Below, piece by piece: positions 8,009-17,309 of a stretch of 64,000 nt of DNA; positions within the stretch are counted from its first letter, which is position 1, and each line of letters starts with the position of its first letter. The position numbers were made by a program, and so were the translations under genes. The notes below the pieces were generated by a model that saw nothing but the letters and a program-made list of their open reading frames with translations, made no database searches and had not been told where the DNA came from. The stretch is from Pseudoalteromonas sp. R3 (GTDB taxonomy: Bacteria > Pseudomonadota > Gammaproteobacteria > Enterobacterales > Alteromonadaceae): positions 434,001 through 498,000 of the forward strand of contig NZ_CP034834.1 in assembly GCF_004014715.1 (NCBI RefSeq). The letters run 5' to 3'.

Positions 8009-9607
8009 TTAGGGTTGATAATAAATCGGTGAGTTAGGCCCGACAGGTAAGCCAAACCCAAATACCCAGATATAGAAAAGTGCCACCCAGCCGACAAAGA
8101 AACACATACTGTAAGGCAGCATGGTTGCGACCAGAGTACCTATTCCCATATCCTTTTTATATTTGGTAGCAACGGCGAGGATCAGGCCAAAATAACTCAT
8201 CATAGGTGTGATCAGGTTAGTTACTGAGTCACCAATACGGTAAGCGGCCTGAATCGTTTCAGGGGCATAGCCCACCAGCATCAGCATAGGCACAAAAATT
8301 GGCGCCGTAACTGCCCACTGAGCCGATGACGATCCCAGGCTCAGGTTAACAACCGCACACATTAAGATAAACAATACAAAGACTTCGGGTCCCGTCAGGT
8401 TCAGTGCCTGCAGCATAGCGGCGCCATTGATAGCCAGAATAGTTCCCAGGTTTGTCCATTTAAAGAAGGCGACAAACTGAGCGGCAAAGAATACCAGCAC
8501 TATATACATGCCCATCGAACTCATGCTCTTACTCATGGCATCAATGACGTCACGATCGTTGCGCATGGTGCCAACAACGCGTCCGTAGACAAAACCAGGA
8601 ATAGCAAATGTCACAAAGATAAATACAACTATACCCTTAAGGAAAGGAGAGCCTGCGACCGCGCCTGTTTCCGGGTGACGCAGAATACCATTCTCAGGCA
8701 CTATGGTTAATGCCAGTAGGGCTGACACGACCAATAGAGCAACACCCGCCCACTTCAGACCAGATCTTTCTTTGTCTGTGAGGTGTTCAATATTGTTACT
8801 GGATAAATCAATACTGGCTTCGTCCGGATTATATTTCCCAAGGCGTGGCTCTACAATGGCCTCTGTTACCCAGGTACCTACGATGGCAATCAGGAATACA
8901 GAAATCATCATGAAGTACCAGTTTGCCTCCGGTCCAACCTGATAGCTAGGGTCGATCATTTGAGCTGCAGGAGTGGTAATACCGGCAAGAAGTGGATCTA
9001 TAGTACCCAGCAATAAGTTTGCACTGTAACCGCCCGAAACACCTGCAAATGCAGCCGCCAGACCTGCCAATGGGTGGCGTCCCAGGCTATGGAATATCAT
9101 GGCTGCCAATGGAATTAAAACAACATAACCGAGTTCTGAAGCGGTATTCGAAAGAATCGCAGCAAACACAACCATAAAGGTAACGAGGCGTTTCGATGCG
9201 CCCATTACCATGCCTCGCATTGCAGCAGAGAGCATACCTGAGTGTTCTGCAACACTCACACCCAGAAGTGCGACCAGAACGGTCCCAAGTGGCGCAAAGC
9301 CGGTAAAGTTAGTAACGAGTCCGGTGACAATACGCTGCAGACCTTCTGCGCTCATCAAGCTGACTACCTCAATCACACCGTCTGGCGCGCGACCTTTTGC
9401 TCCTTCTGGGCGAGGGTCTATGGCACTGAGGCCCATCCAGTCGGCAATGCCACTGAAAACGACAATGGCGACACAGAACATCGCAAACAGAGTGATGGGG
9501 TGGGGCAGCATATTGCCCAGAAACTCAACCGTTGCTAAAAAGCGGTTAAACAGGCCGCCTTGCTTTTGGTTGGATTGATCAGCTGACGTCTCTACAGCAT
9601 TCGACAT
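8009..9607 (-). CDS. AbgT-family transporter
   Basis: An integral membrane protein of 532 residues with about 11-13 hydrophobic segments. It shows the AbgT family signatures in the second half: NLSLGSSSAQWAVTAPIFVP and GDSVTNLITPMMSYFGLI, together with the SELGYVVLIPLAA stretch in the first hairpin region. Members import p-aminobenzoyl-glutamate (AbgT) or export antimetabolites such as sulfonamides (MtrF, YdaH). With no abgAB hydrolase genes nearby, direction and substrate are open. The start was placed at ATG 9607 (MSNAVET); the open frame continues 16 codons upstream without a family match. It is monocistronic with its own terminator. Confidence 0.88.
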   Translation of the reverse strand: MSNAVETSADQSNQKQGGLFNRFLATVEFLGNMLPHPITLFAMFCVAIVVFSGIADWMGLSAIDPRPEGAKGRAPDGVIEVVSLMSAEGLQRIVTGLVTNFTGFAPLGTVLVALLGVSVAEHSGMLSAAMRGMVMGASKRLVTFMVVFAAILSNTASELGYVVLIPLAAMIFHSLGRHPLAGLAAAFAGVSGGYSANLLLGTIDPLLAGITTPAAQMIDPSYQVGPEANWYFMMISVFLIAIVGTWVTEAIVEPRLGKYNPDEASIDLSSNNIEHLTDKERSGLKWAGVALLVVSALLALTIVPENGILRHPETGAVAGSPFLKGIVVFIFVTFAIPGFVYGRVVGTMRNDRDVIDAMSKSMSSMGMYIVLVFFAAQFVAFFKWTNLGTILAINGAAMLQALNLTGPEVFVLFILMCAVVNLSLGSSSAQWAVTAPIFVPMLMLVGYAPETIQAAYRIGDSVTNLITPMMSYFGLILAVATKYKKDMGIGTLVATMLPYSMCFFVGWVALFYIWVFGFGLPVGPNSPIYYQP

Positions 9608-9739
9608 AGCAAATTTCTCGGTTATAAAAAATGCCGTTACTCTACCACCAATCACTCGCTAGGTTTATAGCAAAGCGTTAATTTTGAAAGATTCTGAGAC
9701 AAAATGAGTAAAATACTCAGCTGTACCTAACAATAAAGG

Positions 9740-10012
9740 TCAATCTTTGGCCTCGTTAGCCATTTGGTATATAAAGTTGAGCTTATTGATAAAGTCCTCT
9801 TTATTCTTCTCGTGCTGGTAATCCATATGATAAGTATTGTGAAAACCAAACCTGAGTAACAAAGCACTGCCTTCGAGATAGATGGTATAGCCATCGGGAT
9901 CTGAGTAGGCACGGATCCCCTCAAACAGCTTACCGTTCTCCTCTGCTTCACCATGTTGCTGAATGTATTCATATACGGCGAGTATTTGACGACTATCGAT
10001 TTCATTTTTCAT
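9740..10012 (-). CDS. Small conserved protein, DUF3081-like
   Basis: A 90-residue soluble protein without signal peptide. The pattern MKNEIDSRQIL...YEYIQQHG, then SDPDGYTIYLEG, LRFGFHNTYHMDYQHE and a C-terminal helix agrees with what I recall of DUF3081, a gammaproteobacterial family of unknown role. A strong AGGAGT site lies 5 bases before the ATG. This decided the reading frame against an overlapping frame on the same strand (9727-10005). It is divergent from the RNase Z gene. Function unknown. Confidence 0.7.
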   Translation of the reverse strand: MKNEIDSRQILAVYEYIQQHGEAEENGKLFEGIRAYSDPDGYTIYLEGSALLLRFGFHNTYHMDYQHEKNKEDFINKLNFIYQMANEAKD

Positions 10013-10152
10013 ATCTTACTCCTGTCATAGCAATGGGTTTGCAACTTCCTTCGACCAGGGCACCAAACCTAACTGAATTCAACTGGCCCTGGTTCCACTG
10101 TAACCTAAGCTGTGGCAGGATCAATGTCTCTGACCGCATTTTAGGAGTTGTT

Positions 10153-11094
10153 TTGCAGTTACATTTTTTAGGGACTTCATCAGGAAGCCCGAGTCTGAGC
10201 AGAAATATGTCAGCAACCGCTGTCAGTTTCGAAAAAAGCAAATCCTGGTTGCTGGTAGACTGTGGAGAAGCGACTCAGCACCAGCTTCTTAAGTCCGATT
10301 TATCCCCCTACCACTTAAGTGTGATTTGTATCAGCCACCTGCATGGCGATCATTGTTATGGTTTACCGGGTTTACTCGCGTCTATGGCCATGTCAGGCAG
10401 GCAAGCTCCGGTTCATCTTATTGCCCCTCAGGCGGTCATCCAGTTTGTTATGTCGACACTCGCAGTGACTCAAGTGGCTTTGCCCTTTAATCTGTATACG
10501 ATGGCGATTGAGCAAAATGATCAGTTAATTTGTTTTGAGTTTTGTAAGGTAGAAATCATCACACTGAAACATAGGGTTCCAAGCTACGGGTTTAAAGTCA
10601 CAGAAACCGATATCCCTCGCAAACTGAGAGTGTCCCAACTTGCGAATGACGGTGTTGAGAGCGGTCCTCATTATAACTTGCTGCAAAAGGGCCAGGATGT
10701 CGATTTCGCAGGACGACGACTGCTTGCTGACACTTATGCCTTTCCAAGCTGGCAGCCGCGGGTGGCTATCATTTGTGGCGATAACGAAAAGCCAGCATTA
10801 TTGTCTCCTTATTGTGCTGATGTTGATATGCTGGTCCATGAGGCAACATTTACTCACTCTGATCTTATGAGGGTTGGCACACATACAGGGCATAGCGATG
10901 CGAAACGGGTTGCGCAGTTTGCTCAACAAAAGAATGTTAGCACGTTAATACTGACTCATTTTAGTGTCAGATATCATGGTGAAGGCATGCTGGATGCACT
11001 TGAGCAGGAAGCCAGAGCCTATTTTCAGGGTACATTGCATCTGGCTTACGACTCGTTGGTGGTGACTATTCCTAAACGACTACTTTCTGAGTGA
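10153..11094 (+). CDS. rnz: Ribonuclease Z (metallo-beta-lactamase fold)
   Basis: Endonuclease of tRNA 3' processing or a related phosphodiesterase. The zinc ligands are visible: HLHGDH in ISHLHGDHCYGLPGLL, the HEATF block with GTHTGHSDA, and the final LTHFSVRY histidine. LHFLGTSSGSPSLSRN near the start is the family opening. I placed the start at TTG 10153, because the family begins at the LHFLGTSSG strand and an AGGAG site (10143-10147) lies 5 bases before it. The frame is open further upstream, but those 40 residues are unlike RNase Z. The product would be 313 residues. The 3' end overlaps the converging DUF2252 gene by 15 bases. Confidence 0.88.
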   Translation: MQLHFLGTSSGSPSLSRNMSATAVSFEKSKSWLLVDCGEATQHQLLKSDLSPYHLSVICISHLHGDHCYGLPGLLASMAMSGRQAPVHLIAPQAVIQFVMSTLAVTQVALPFNLYTMAIEQNDQLICFEFCKVEIITLKHRVPSYGFKVTETDIPRKLRVSQLANDGVESGPHYNLLQKGQDVDFAGRRLLADTYAFPSWQPRVAIICGDNEKPALLSPYCADVDMLVHEATFTHSDLMRVGTHTGHSDAKRVAQFAQQKNVSTLILTHFSVRYHGEGMLDALEQEARAYFQGTLHLAYDSLVVTIPKRLLSE

Positions 11095-12378
11095 ACAGAA
11101 CAGGCCCCAGTCCTGCTCAACCTGACTTACATATTGGTTTGCTGACGTTATAAGCTCGCTCTGATACGCAGGCAATACGTCACAGACAACTTGCTGAAAC
11201 ATCAGTGAGCGACGGTCACCACGCATATGTGCATATGCCAAAGCTCTTGCGCAGGCCTCTGTATACTGACTCAAGCCATTACGCTCTGCGGCACGTTTGC
11301 CCAACACAATATGCTCCGGATCAATACCGACACGGGCATGGTGGCGGGAGCGTACTAACCAATGGACTCCTTGCCATAAGGCGTCATCAAGAACCAAGTC
11401 AGGCCTGCGCTGCATCTTGCGCTGGCAATTGACCGTCAGATGAGCATGGTTCAGACGGTTCGTTGGGCTCAGTTCAGTGTTATAGTGTAAAGGAGCAGCA
11501 AGTCTTTGCTGTTTGACTTCAACGATATGGTATAGCTCCGCTGAGGAGCAACACTTTGGACCGACCAGCAAATAATAACGCTTGAGGTTATTTGAACCCG
11601 TCCCAGCATCAATGCGCTCGACGCAATCGATTATCTCATCGTCCACGTAAGGGCGGAAATATTCCACCAGGGTGTTATAAAGATCTTCATGTAGTCGAAA
11701 AAATTTCTCGTCATTGTCTTTGAATTTTAGCGGGGTGGCGTTGAGGTCTACTTCTTTGGCCAGGCTGCTTTTTAGATTAAACGCTGCGCCACCGACCAGG
11801 CGTTGCAGGCCTTTTTGCCAACGCTTGTGCAAAATATGCTCCTGACTGAACTCGGTCAGGGCGCTTTGATTATTGTTTTCTCCCCGTAACGAGGCTTGGC
11901 AAGTGGCCACATAGCTGTCAATGAAAGTGTGCTGGGCCTGATTCACTTGTGCTGAGTCCGCCAGTGGCTTTTGCCTAAGCTTCAAATCATCGCTGTTACT
12001 TTGAAGCAAGGCACCTTCTTGCTGGGCAAGTGGTATGCTAACCAAAAATCGTAGCAGATCCCAAACCGCATGACCGATACAGGCATCATCAAAATCGTTG
12101 GGTGAGAAAACCAGTGTTTCTCCATGGGAGCCTTCTTCACTCAAAAAGCCAAAATTACTGGCGTGACAATCACCCTGAACATGAGTCAGAGGTAACTCAA
12201 AAAGTGGCTGTGGCAATGTAATGACGTCGTTGGCAATGTCCCGATACATTAAGGGCGCGCTGCCTCGGAAAAAGCGGAATGCGCTTGATGCCATTTTAGT
12301 GTGTTTAGGCAAAGTCATGCTTGGGTGTGTACCGTCATGGTGGTCAAAATACTGACCAAGTACATCTGCTCTTTCCAT
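11080..12378 (-). CDS. DUF2252 family protein
   Basis: A 432-residue cytoplasmic protein of the DUF2252 family (COG4320). Typical blocks are FFRGSAPLMYRDIA, THVQGDCHASNFGFL, FSPNDFDDACIGHAVWDLLRF and RYYLLVGPK. The pattern GDCHASNFG followed later by NDFDDA recalls the catalytic (H-x-x-x-x-N) and metal-binding (D-x-D) segments of aminoglycoside phosphotransferase-like kinases, so a small-molecule kinase role is plausible but unproven. Its ATG overlaps the stop codon of the PPK2 gene (TAATG), so the two are probably translated together. Its stop overlaps the converging RNase Z gene by 15 bases. Confidence 0.82.
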   Translation of the reverse strand: MERADVLGQYFDHHDGTHPSMTLPKHTKMASSAFRFFRGSAPLMYRDIANDVITLPQPLFELPLTHVQGDCHASNFGFLSEEGSHGETLVFSPNDFDDACIGHAVWDLLRFLVSIPLAQQEGALLQSNSDDLKLRQKPLADSAQVNQAQHTFIDSYVATCQASLRGENNNQSALTEFSQEHILHKRWQKGLQRLVGGAAFNLKSSLAKEVDLNATPLKFKDNDEKFFRLHEDLYNTLVEYFRPYVDDEIIDCVERIDAGTGSNNLKRYYLLVGPKCCSSAELYHIVEVKQQRLAAPLHYNTELSPTNRLNHAHLTVNCQRKMQRRPDLVLDDALWQGVHWLVRSRHHARVGIDPEHIVLGKRAAERNGLSQYTEACARALAYAHMRGDRRSLMFQQVVCDVLPAYQSELITSANQYVSQVEQDWGLFCSLRK

Positions 12379-13211
12379 TAGTCCTTCCTCTTATGTTTGA
12401 TGCCTAAATGCTCTTTTGCCAGTTTAACCACATTTGGGTCAACCGGAGGCGGTGTTATATCAACACCCTCACTGAGGGTTTTGACCAGCGTTTTTAATAC
12501 TTCTACCCGGGTATACCATTTATGTTCCGCCAGTACCAGATGCCAGGGCGCTTGTTGGGTATCGGTCAGGGTAAACATGTCATCTACTGCTTGTTCATAT
12601 TCATCGCGTTTATTGCGATTTCGAATATCTTCCTCTGTCAGCTTCCAGCGTTTGTAAGGATTGTTTAACCGCTCCTCAAAGCGTTTGAGTTGCTCTTGTG
12701 CACTGATATGCAGGAACAGTTTTACGACCTTGACGTTGTCATCGTGGAGCAGGCGTTCAAATTCATTGATTTCCTGATAGGCACGTTGCCACTGCGCTGA
12801 TGTGGCGAACTCTTCAACACGTTCAACCAGTACTCTGCCGTAATAAGAGCGGTCAAAAATAGTCAGAGTTCCGGCTTTGGGCAACTTGTTATAGAAGCGA
12901 TAAAGATAGTGTCTGCCTTGTTCTTCTTCTTTTGGTGCACTGATGGGGAAAACCTGATATCCCCGAGGGTCCAGACGCTCGGTGATACGACGGATAGCGC
13001 CGCCTTTACCGGCAGCATCCCAGCCTTCAAAGATTATCAAGGCTCTGCGGCCCTGATGATAATAAGCTTGTTGTACATGTAGCAGCTCATTCTGCCAGTA
13101 CTTGAGTGCCTGACGATAGGCTTTTTTGTCATCCAGCGCGGGATGCTCCAGCGGCGCTTTGACCGTGATCTTGCGATTCAGTAGTACACTTAACTTTGGT
13201 TCAATATTCAC
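12378..13211 (-). CDS. ppk2: Polyphosphate kinase 2 family protein
   Basis: Uses polyphosphate to phosphorylate nucleotides (AMP, ADP or GDP depending on class). The 277-residue protein has the PPK2 Walker A loop FEGWDAAGKGGAIRR, the DPRGY lid-side segment, and Walker B-like FDRSYYGRVLVERVEE. The class cannot be decided by eye; the first domain resembles polyphosphate:AMP phosphotransferases as much as class I enzymes. It is followed by a DUF2252 gene with a one-base stop/start overlap, suggesting a linked function. About 270 bases without a gene precede it, where its promoter must lie. Confidence 0.9.
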   Translation of the reverse strand: MNIEPKLSVLLNRKITVKAPLEHPALDDKKAYRQALKYWQNELLHVQQAYYHQGRRALIIFEGWDAAGKGGAIRRITERLDPRGYQVFPISAPKEEEQGRHYLYRFYNKLPKAGTLTIFDRSYYGRVLVERVEEFATSAQWQRAYQEINEFERLLHDDNVKVVKLFLHISAQEQLKRFEERLNNPYKRWKLTEEDIRNRNKRDEYEQAVDDMFTLTDTQQAPWHLVLAEHKWYTRVEVLKTLVKTLSEGVDITPPPVDPNVVKLAKEHLGIKHKRKD

Positions 13212-13435
13212 AGCTGCACCTCGTTGGCAGTTTATACTGTCATGACCGCGATAGGCTGCCAGCTACACAGCTTCTACGCTAGCTCACATAAATGACAGTT
13301 TCGTTAAGGTCATTATCCGACATCAGAAAACTTAACCTGTAATCTGCGCTGAAACAACCGGTGTATGGCCCGATACTGACATAGATTTTGCTGTGGAGTA
13401 TTGATCTGACAAGGGAAATACATTTGACAGGTAAT

Positions 13436-13461
13436 AAAAAAGCAGCCGAATGGCTGCTTTG
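13436..13461 (-). terminator. Terminator after the DUF1338 gene
   Basis: On the minus strand AAAGCAGCC pairs with GGCTGCTTT around an ATTC loop and runs into a T-rich stretch. It begins about 20 bases after the stop codon of the DUF1338 gene. Confidence 0.85.
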
Positions 13462-13482
13462 ACAAGTTACTGTGATATACGC

Positions 13483-14286
13483 TTAACGTGCGTTAGTACT
13501 TTCGAAAATTTTGTCGGCTGATGCTGCAACAAAACCCGTGTAGATCTCACCATCTGGCTTGTTGTAGCGTAATGCGAATTCGTAGAAACAGCTAGGGATA
13601 CTGAATTCGCCATCGCTGAAACCAACGGTATGGTGGTCTGCCAGGGTCGATGATTGCTCTAACAACACCTCAGGAGAACCCTTAATTTCGCCACCGGATG
13701 CGTTTAGTTCGAATCCCGCATCTTTCAGAGCTTGGTTTACGGACTCAATCGTCTCGAAGTTGCCCAGGTGGTTAATGCTGACTGTAAAGTGGTTAGCACG
13801 GTAGCCCCATGCTGCCATCCAGGCTGCGTACTCAGACTCGGCCAGTAGTTGTTTGTAAGTTTCGTGGCTGACCTGCCAGTGGGTACCTGAGTACAGGAAG
13901 TTGTCAGCAGTGACGGCGTTCTCATCAATTTGCTCAACAAGTTTGTTTACAATGGCTTGCAGTTCTTCAGAGCATTTCTCAACCAATAGCTCAGAGATGA
14001 ATACTTTTGGTTTAGTCGGGTCGCTGTGTTCGAAATGTTTAGCGTATAGTTTTTTAGCCTCGAAATGGTACTCACCGCACTCTGTATAGCCTACCGCTTT
14101 GAAATGTGCAGCCAGCTTTTCCAGGCCAATTTTCTCGTGGTTAAAGGTACGTAGTGCAATATGATCGTTGATCACGTCATCTTGCTGTGTAGAACCAAGT
14201 AGTTCGTGAACTTTAACAGCAGAAGGAGTAACTTCTAGGTAGTTATTCCATAGTTTTTCAAATAAGCTATCTACATTGTTGTGCAT
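13483..14286 (-). CDS. DUF1338 / HglS-like 2-oxo acid dioxygenase-decarboxylase family protein
   Basis: A 267-residue soluble protein of the DUF1338 family. Characterised relatives (HglS, YdcJ) are Fe(II) enzymes that convert 2-oxoadipate to D-2-hydroxyglutarate. Visible family blocks include DHIALRTFNHEKIGLEKLA, FISELL, WGYRANHFTVSINHL and the C-terminal CFYEFALRY. The histidines in DHIALRT and NHFTVS and a glutamate near the C-terminus are candidates for the metal site. It is shorter than HglS (about 450 residues), as is usual for the small subgroup. It lies 129 bases after astA on the same strand, so a role in amino acid catabolism is likely, but the substrate is not shown. Confidence 0.82.
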   Translation of the reverse strand: MHNNVDSLFEKLWNNYLEVTPSAVKVHELLGSTQQDDVINDHIALRTFNHEKIGLEKLAAHFKAVGYTECGEYHFEAKKLYAKHFEHSDPTKPKVFISELLVEKCSEELQAIVNKLVEQIDENAVTADNFLYSGTHWQVSHETYKQLLAESEYAAWMAAWGYRANHFTVSINHLGNFETIESVNQALKDAGFELNASGGEIKGSPEVLLEQSSTLADHHTVGFSDGEFSIPSCFYEFALRYNKPDGEIYTGFVAASADKIFESTNAR

Positions 14287-14415
14287 AATGACAATCCTTA
14301 AAATGGCGGCCCAGCCGCGTTAAATGTTACGACTAAGCACGACGCAAACGTTTAATTCGGTTGTTACATCAGGCGATGACATGGGTTGCCAATCAGCCTG
14401 ATGGAAAAATGTGTT

Positions 14416-15450
14416 TCAGAGTATAAACCCGCTGATCTCTTCGCCGTCACAGACTTGAAGCGCTGCTGCAATATCTGCACTTATTTTGAATGTACGGGAG
14501 TCTCCACACCATTTAACTTGGGTATCAAAAGTGGCTCTAAAGTCGGCTAACCGACAGTTAGAGACAGACCAGGTTTCGTTCCCCGCAGTACTAAGTTCAG
14601 CTGAGCTGACGATACGTGCACTGCCGCGTTTAGTTTCACGGACCGTTTTTATGTTGGGCAGCCTAGACTCGACGGTTGGACCTGCATCGAACAAATCAAC
14701 ATAGCCACGGTGTTCAAAGCCCTCTTTTTGCAGCAGACGCAGGGCTGGCTTAGTTTTTTCGTGCACCTGGCCGATTACAGCCTGTGCCTTTTTGCTCAGC
14801 AAGTTTGCATAGATCGGGTACTTAGGCATAAGTTCACTGATGAACACTTTGTCACCGAGCCCGACCAGGTGATCCGCTTGAGGAAATTCAATACTGAAAA
14901 AGTGTTCCTGCAACCATTGCCAAAAGGGCGAATGTCCCTCTTCATCACTGACGCCACGCATTTCGGCAATCACAGTTTCGCTGAAGCGTTCAGCATGCAG
15001 CGCCATAAAGTTAAAACGCGTACGAGACAAAAAGCGGCCGGCCAGACCCTGGCGGAATGGCTCTCTCAGGAACAGGGTACAGATCTCAGAAGCACCTGTG
15101 TAGTCATTACACATGCTTAGGATATCGACAGTGTTGTATACGTTTAGGGTGCGCGAATGATGAACTGTTTTGCCTAAGTGATAGTGATACAGCGGAGTTT
15201 GCATGCCAACCGCGGCTTCAATTGCGGTGGTACCTAATACTTCACCGCTCTTGCTGTCTTCCAGTACAAACAAATAGCCCTCGTCGGTACGCAGGTTGAC
15301 AGTTTTTTCAAAGCTGTTTTCGGAGCGCGCAATTTTGCTGCTTAGTAAATCATCATCAACAGGCAGGGACGTGAATCCGTGACCAGACTCGATGGCGATG
15401 GTTTTTAAAGCCGCAAAGTCTTTTTCTGAAATAGGTCTGAGTACTTGCAT
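14416..15450 (-). CDS. astA: Arginine N-succinyltransferase
   Basis: First step of the arginine succinyltransferase (AST) pathway: succinyl-CoA plus arginine to N2-succinylarginine. At 344 residues it has the normal length for AstA. Characteristic segments are MQVLRPISEKDFAALKTIA at the start, the acyl-CoA fold region GEVLGTTAIEAAVG, CTLFLREPFRQGLAGRFLSRTRF, and FDAGPTVES near the C-terminus. It follows astC with a 33-base gap that contains a GC-rich hairpin. Co-transcription with astC and the DUF1338 gene is likely. The usual astD gene is not found between astA and the DUF1338 gene. Confidence 0.93.
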   Translation of the reverse strand: MQVLRPISEKDFAALKTIAIESGHGFTSLPVDDDLLSSKIARSENSFEKTVNLRTDEGYLFVLEDSKSGEVLGTTAIEAAVGMQTPLYHYHLGKTVHHSRTLNVYNTVDILSMCNDYTGASEICTLFLREPFRQGLAGRFLSRTRFNFMALHAERFSETVIAEMRGVSDEEGHSPFWQWLQEHFFSIEFPQADHLVGLGDKVFISELMPKYPIYANLLSKKAQAVIGQVHEKTKPALRLLQKEGFEHRGYVDLFDAGPTVESRLPNIKTVRETKRGSARIVSSAELSTAGNETWSVSNCRLADFRATFDTQVKWCGDSRTFKISADIAAALQVCDGEEISGFIL

Positions 15451-15460
15451 AGTTTTAGCA

Positions 15461-15476
15461 GGGCGCCTTCGCGCCC
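15461..15476 (-). repeat. GC-rich hairpin between astC and astA
   Basis: GGGCGC and GCGCCC form a stem around a CTTC loop in the 33-base gap. It lacks a T run, so it may stabilise or process the mRNA rather than terminate it. Confidence 0.5.
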
Positions 15477-15483
15477 CTCACCA

Positions 15484-16701
<1,218 letters not shown>

Positions 16702-16802
16702 TTAATAAATCTTTACTTCTCAGGGTCGTACTAGGCAATCATCTGTAACAGACAAATCCGCATTCCCCGCTTTTTTGTCATTATTACGCGTTGTGTTGTC
16801 AA

Positions 16803-16815
16803 TTTGCAGTGCAAA
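16803..16815. promoter_or_regulatory. Palindromic candidate operator between astC and the Lrp-like gene
   Basis: TTTGCAGTGCAAA is a perfect palindrome about a single central base. It sits between divergent promoters of astC and an Lrp/AsnC gene, and TTGCA-type half sites are common in operators of this family. Binding is inferred. Confidence 0.45.
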
Positions 16816-16867
16816 AATAAATAAAATGATTAAAATAACCGTCAAAATGACGATTGAAGTTTTCACA

Positions 16868-17296
16868 ATGATCCATTCACAAGACGAACGTTTACTTTCT
16901 GAACTGAGGAAAAATGCCCGTGCCAGTATCTCTGAGCTGGCAAGAACGCTTGATATGTCCAGAACAACGGTCCAAAGCCGATTACAAAAACTGGAACACA
17001 GTGGGGTTATTCAGGGCTACAGTGTTGAGCTGGGCAGACAATATCAGGCGTCTCAGGTTGCTGCCCATGTATCTATCAAGGTCAGACAAAAACTGACCGC
17101 ACAAACTAATAATGCACTTAAGCAGATCAATAACATCTCAGCCCTGTACGCCATCAGCGGCGAATACGATATGATTGCGGAGGTGGAAGCACAAAGTCTT
17201 GAGCAGCTTAGTCAGCTACTCGATGATATAGGGAACCTTGAGGGAGTTGAACGGACCACGTCTTCGGTGATTTTAGAAACCAAGTTTAAGCGCTAA
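16868..17296 (+). CDS. Lrp/AsnC family transcriptional regulator
   Basis: A 142-residue regulator. Residues about 5-50 form the N-terminal helix-turn-helix (RLLSELRKNARASISELAR, then SRTTVQSRLQKLEHSGVI). The C-terminal RAM domain (about residues 65-142) contains YAISGEYDMIAEVEA, which forms the ligand-binding dimer interface. ATG 16868 (MIHSQDERLL) is the family start; an upstream TTG in the same frame would add 31 atypical residues. It is divergent from astC, the classical arrangement for a local regulator, so it probably senses an amino acid and controls the ast genes and itself. This is inference from position. Confidence 0.88.
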   Translation: MIHSQDERLLSELRKNARASISELARTLDMSRTTVQSRLQKLEHSGVIQGYSVELGRQYQASQVAAHVSIKVRQKLTAQTNNALKQINNISALYAISGEYDMIAEVEAQSLEQLSQLLDDIGNLEGVERTTSSVILETKFKR

Positions 17297-17309
17297 GGCT
17301 CGCGTTAGC

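Noticed and set aside
9727-10005. 92-codon frame overlapping the DUF3081-like gene on the same strand
   Set aside because: The alternative frame (9740-10012) has a strong AGGAGT site and family-like sequence; this one has neither.
14710-15120. 136-codon open frame on the plus strand
   Set aside because: Antisense to astA, no ribosome binding site and no recognisable domain.
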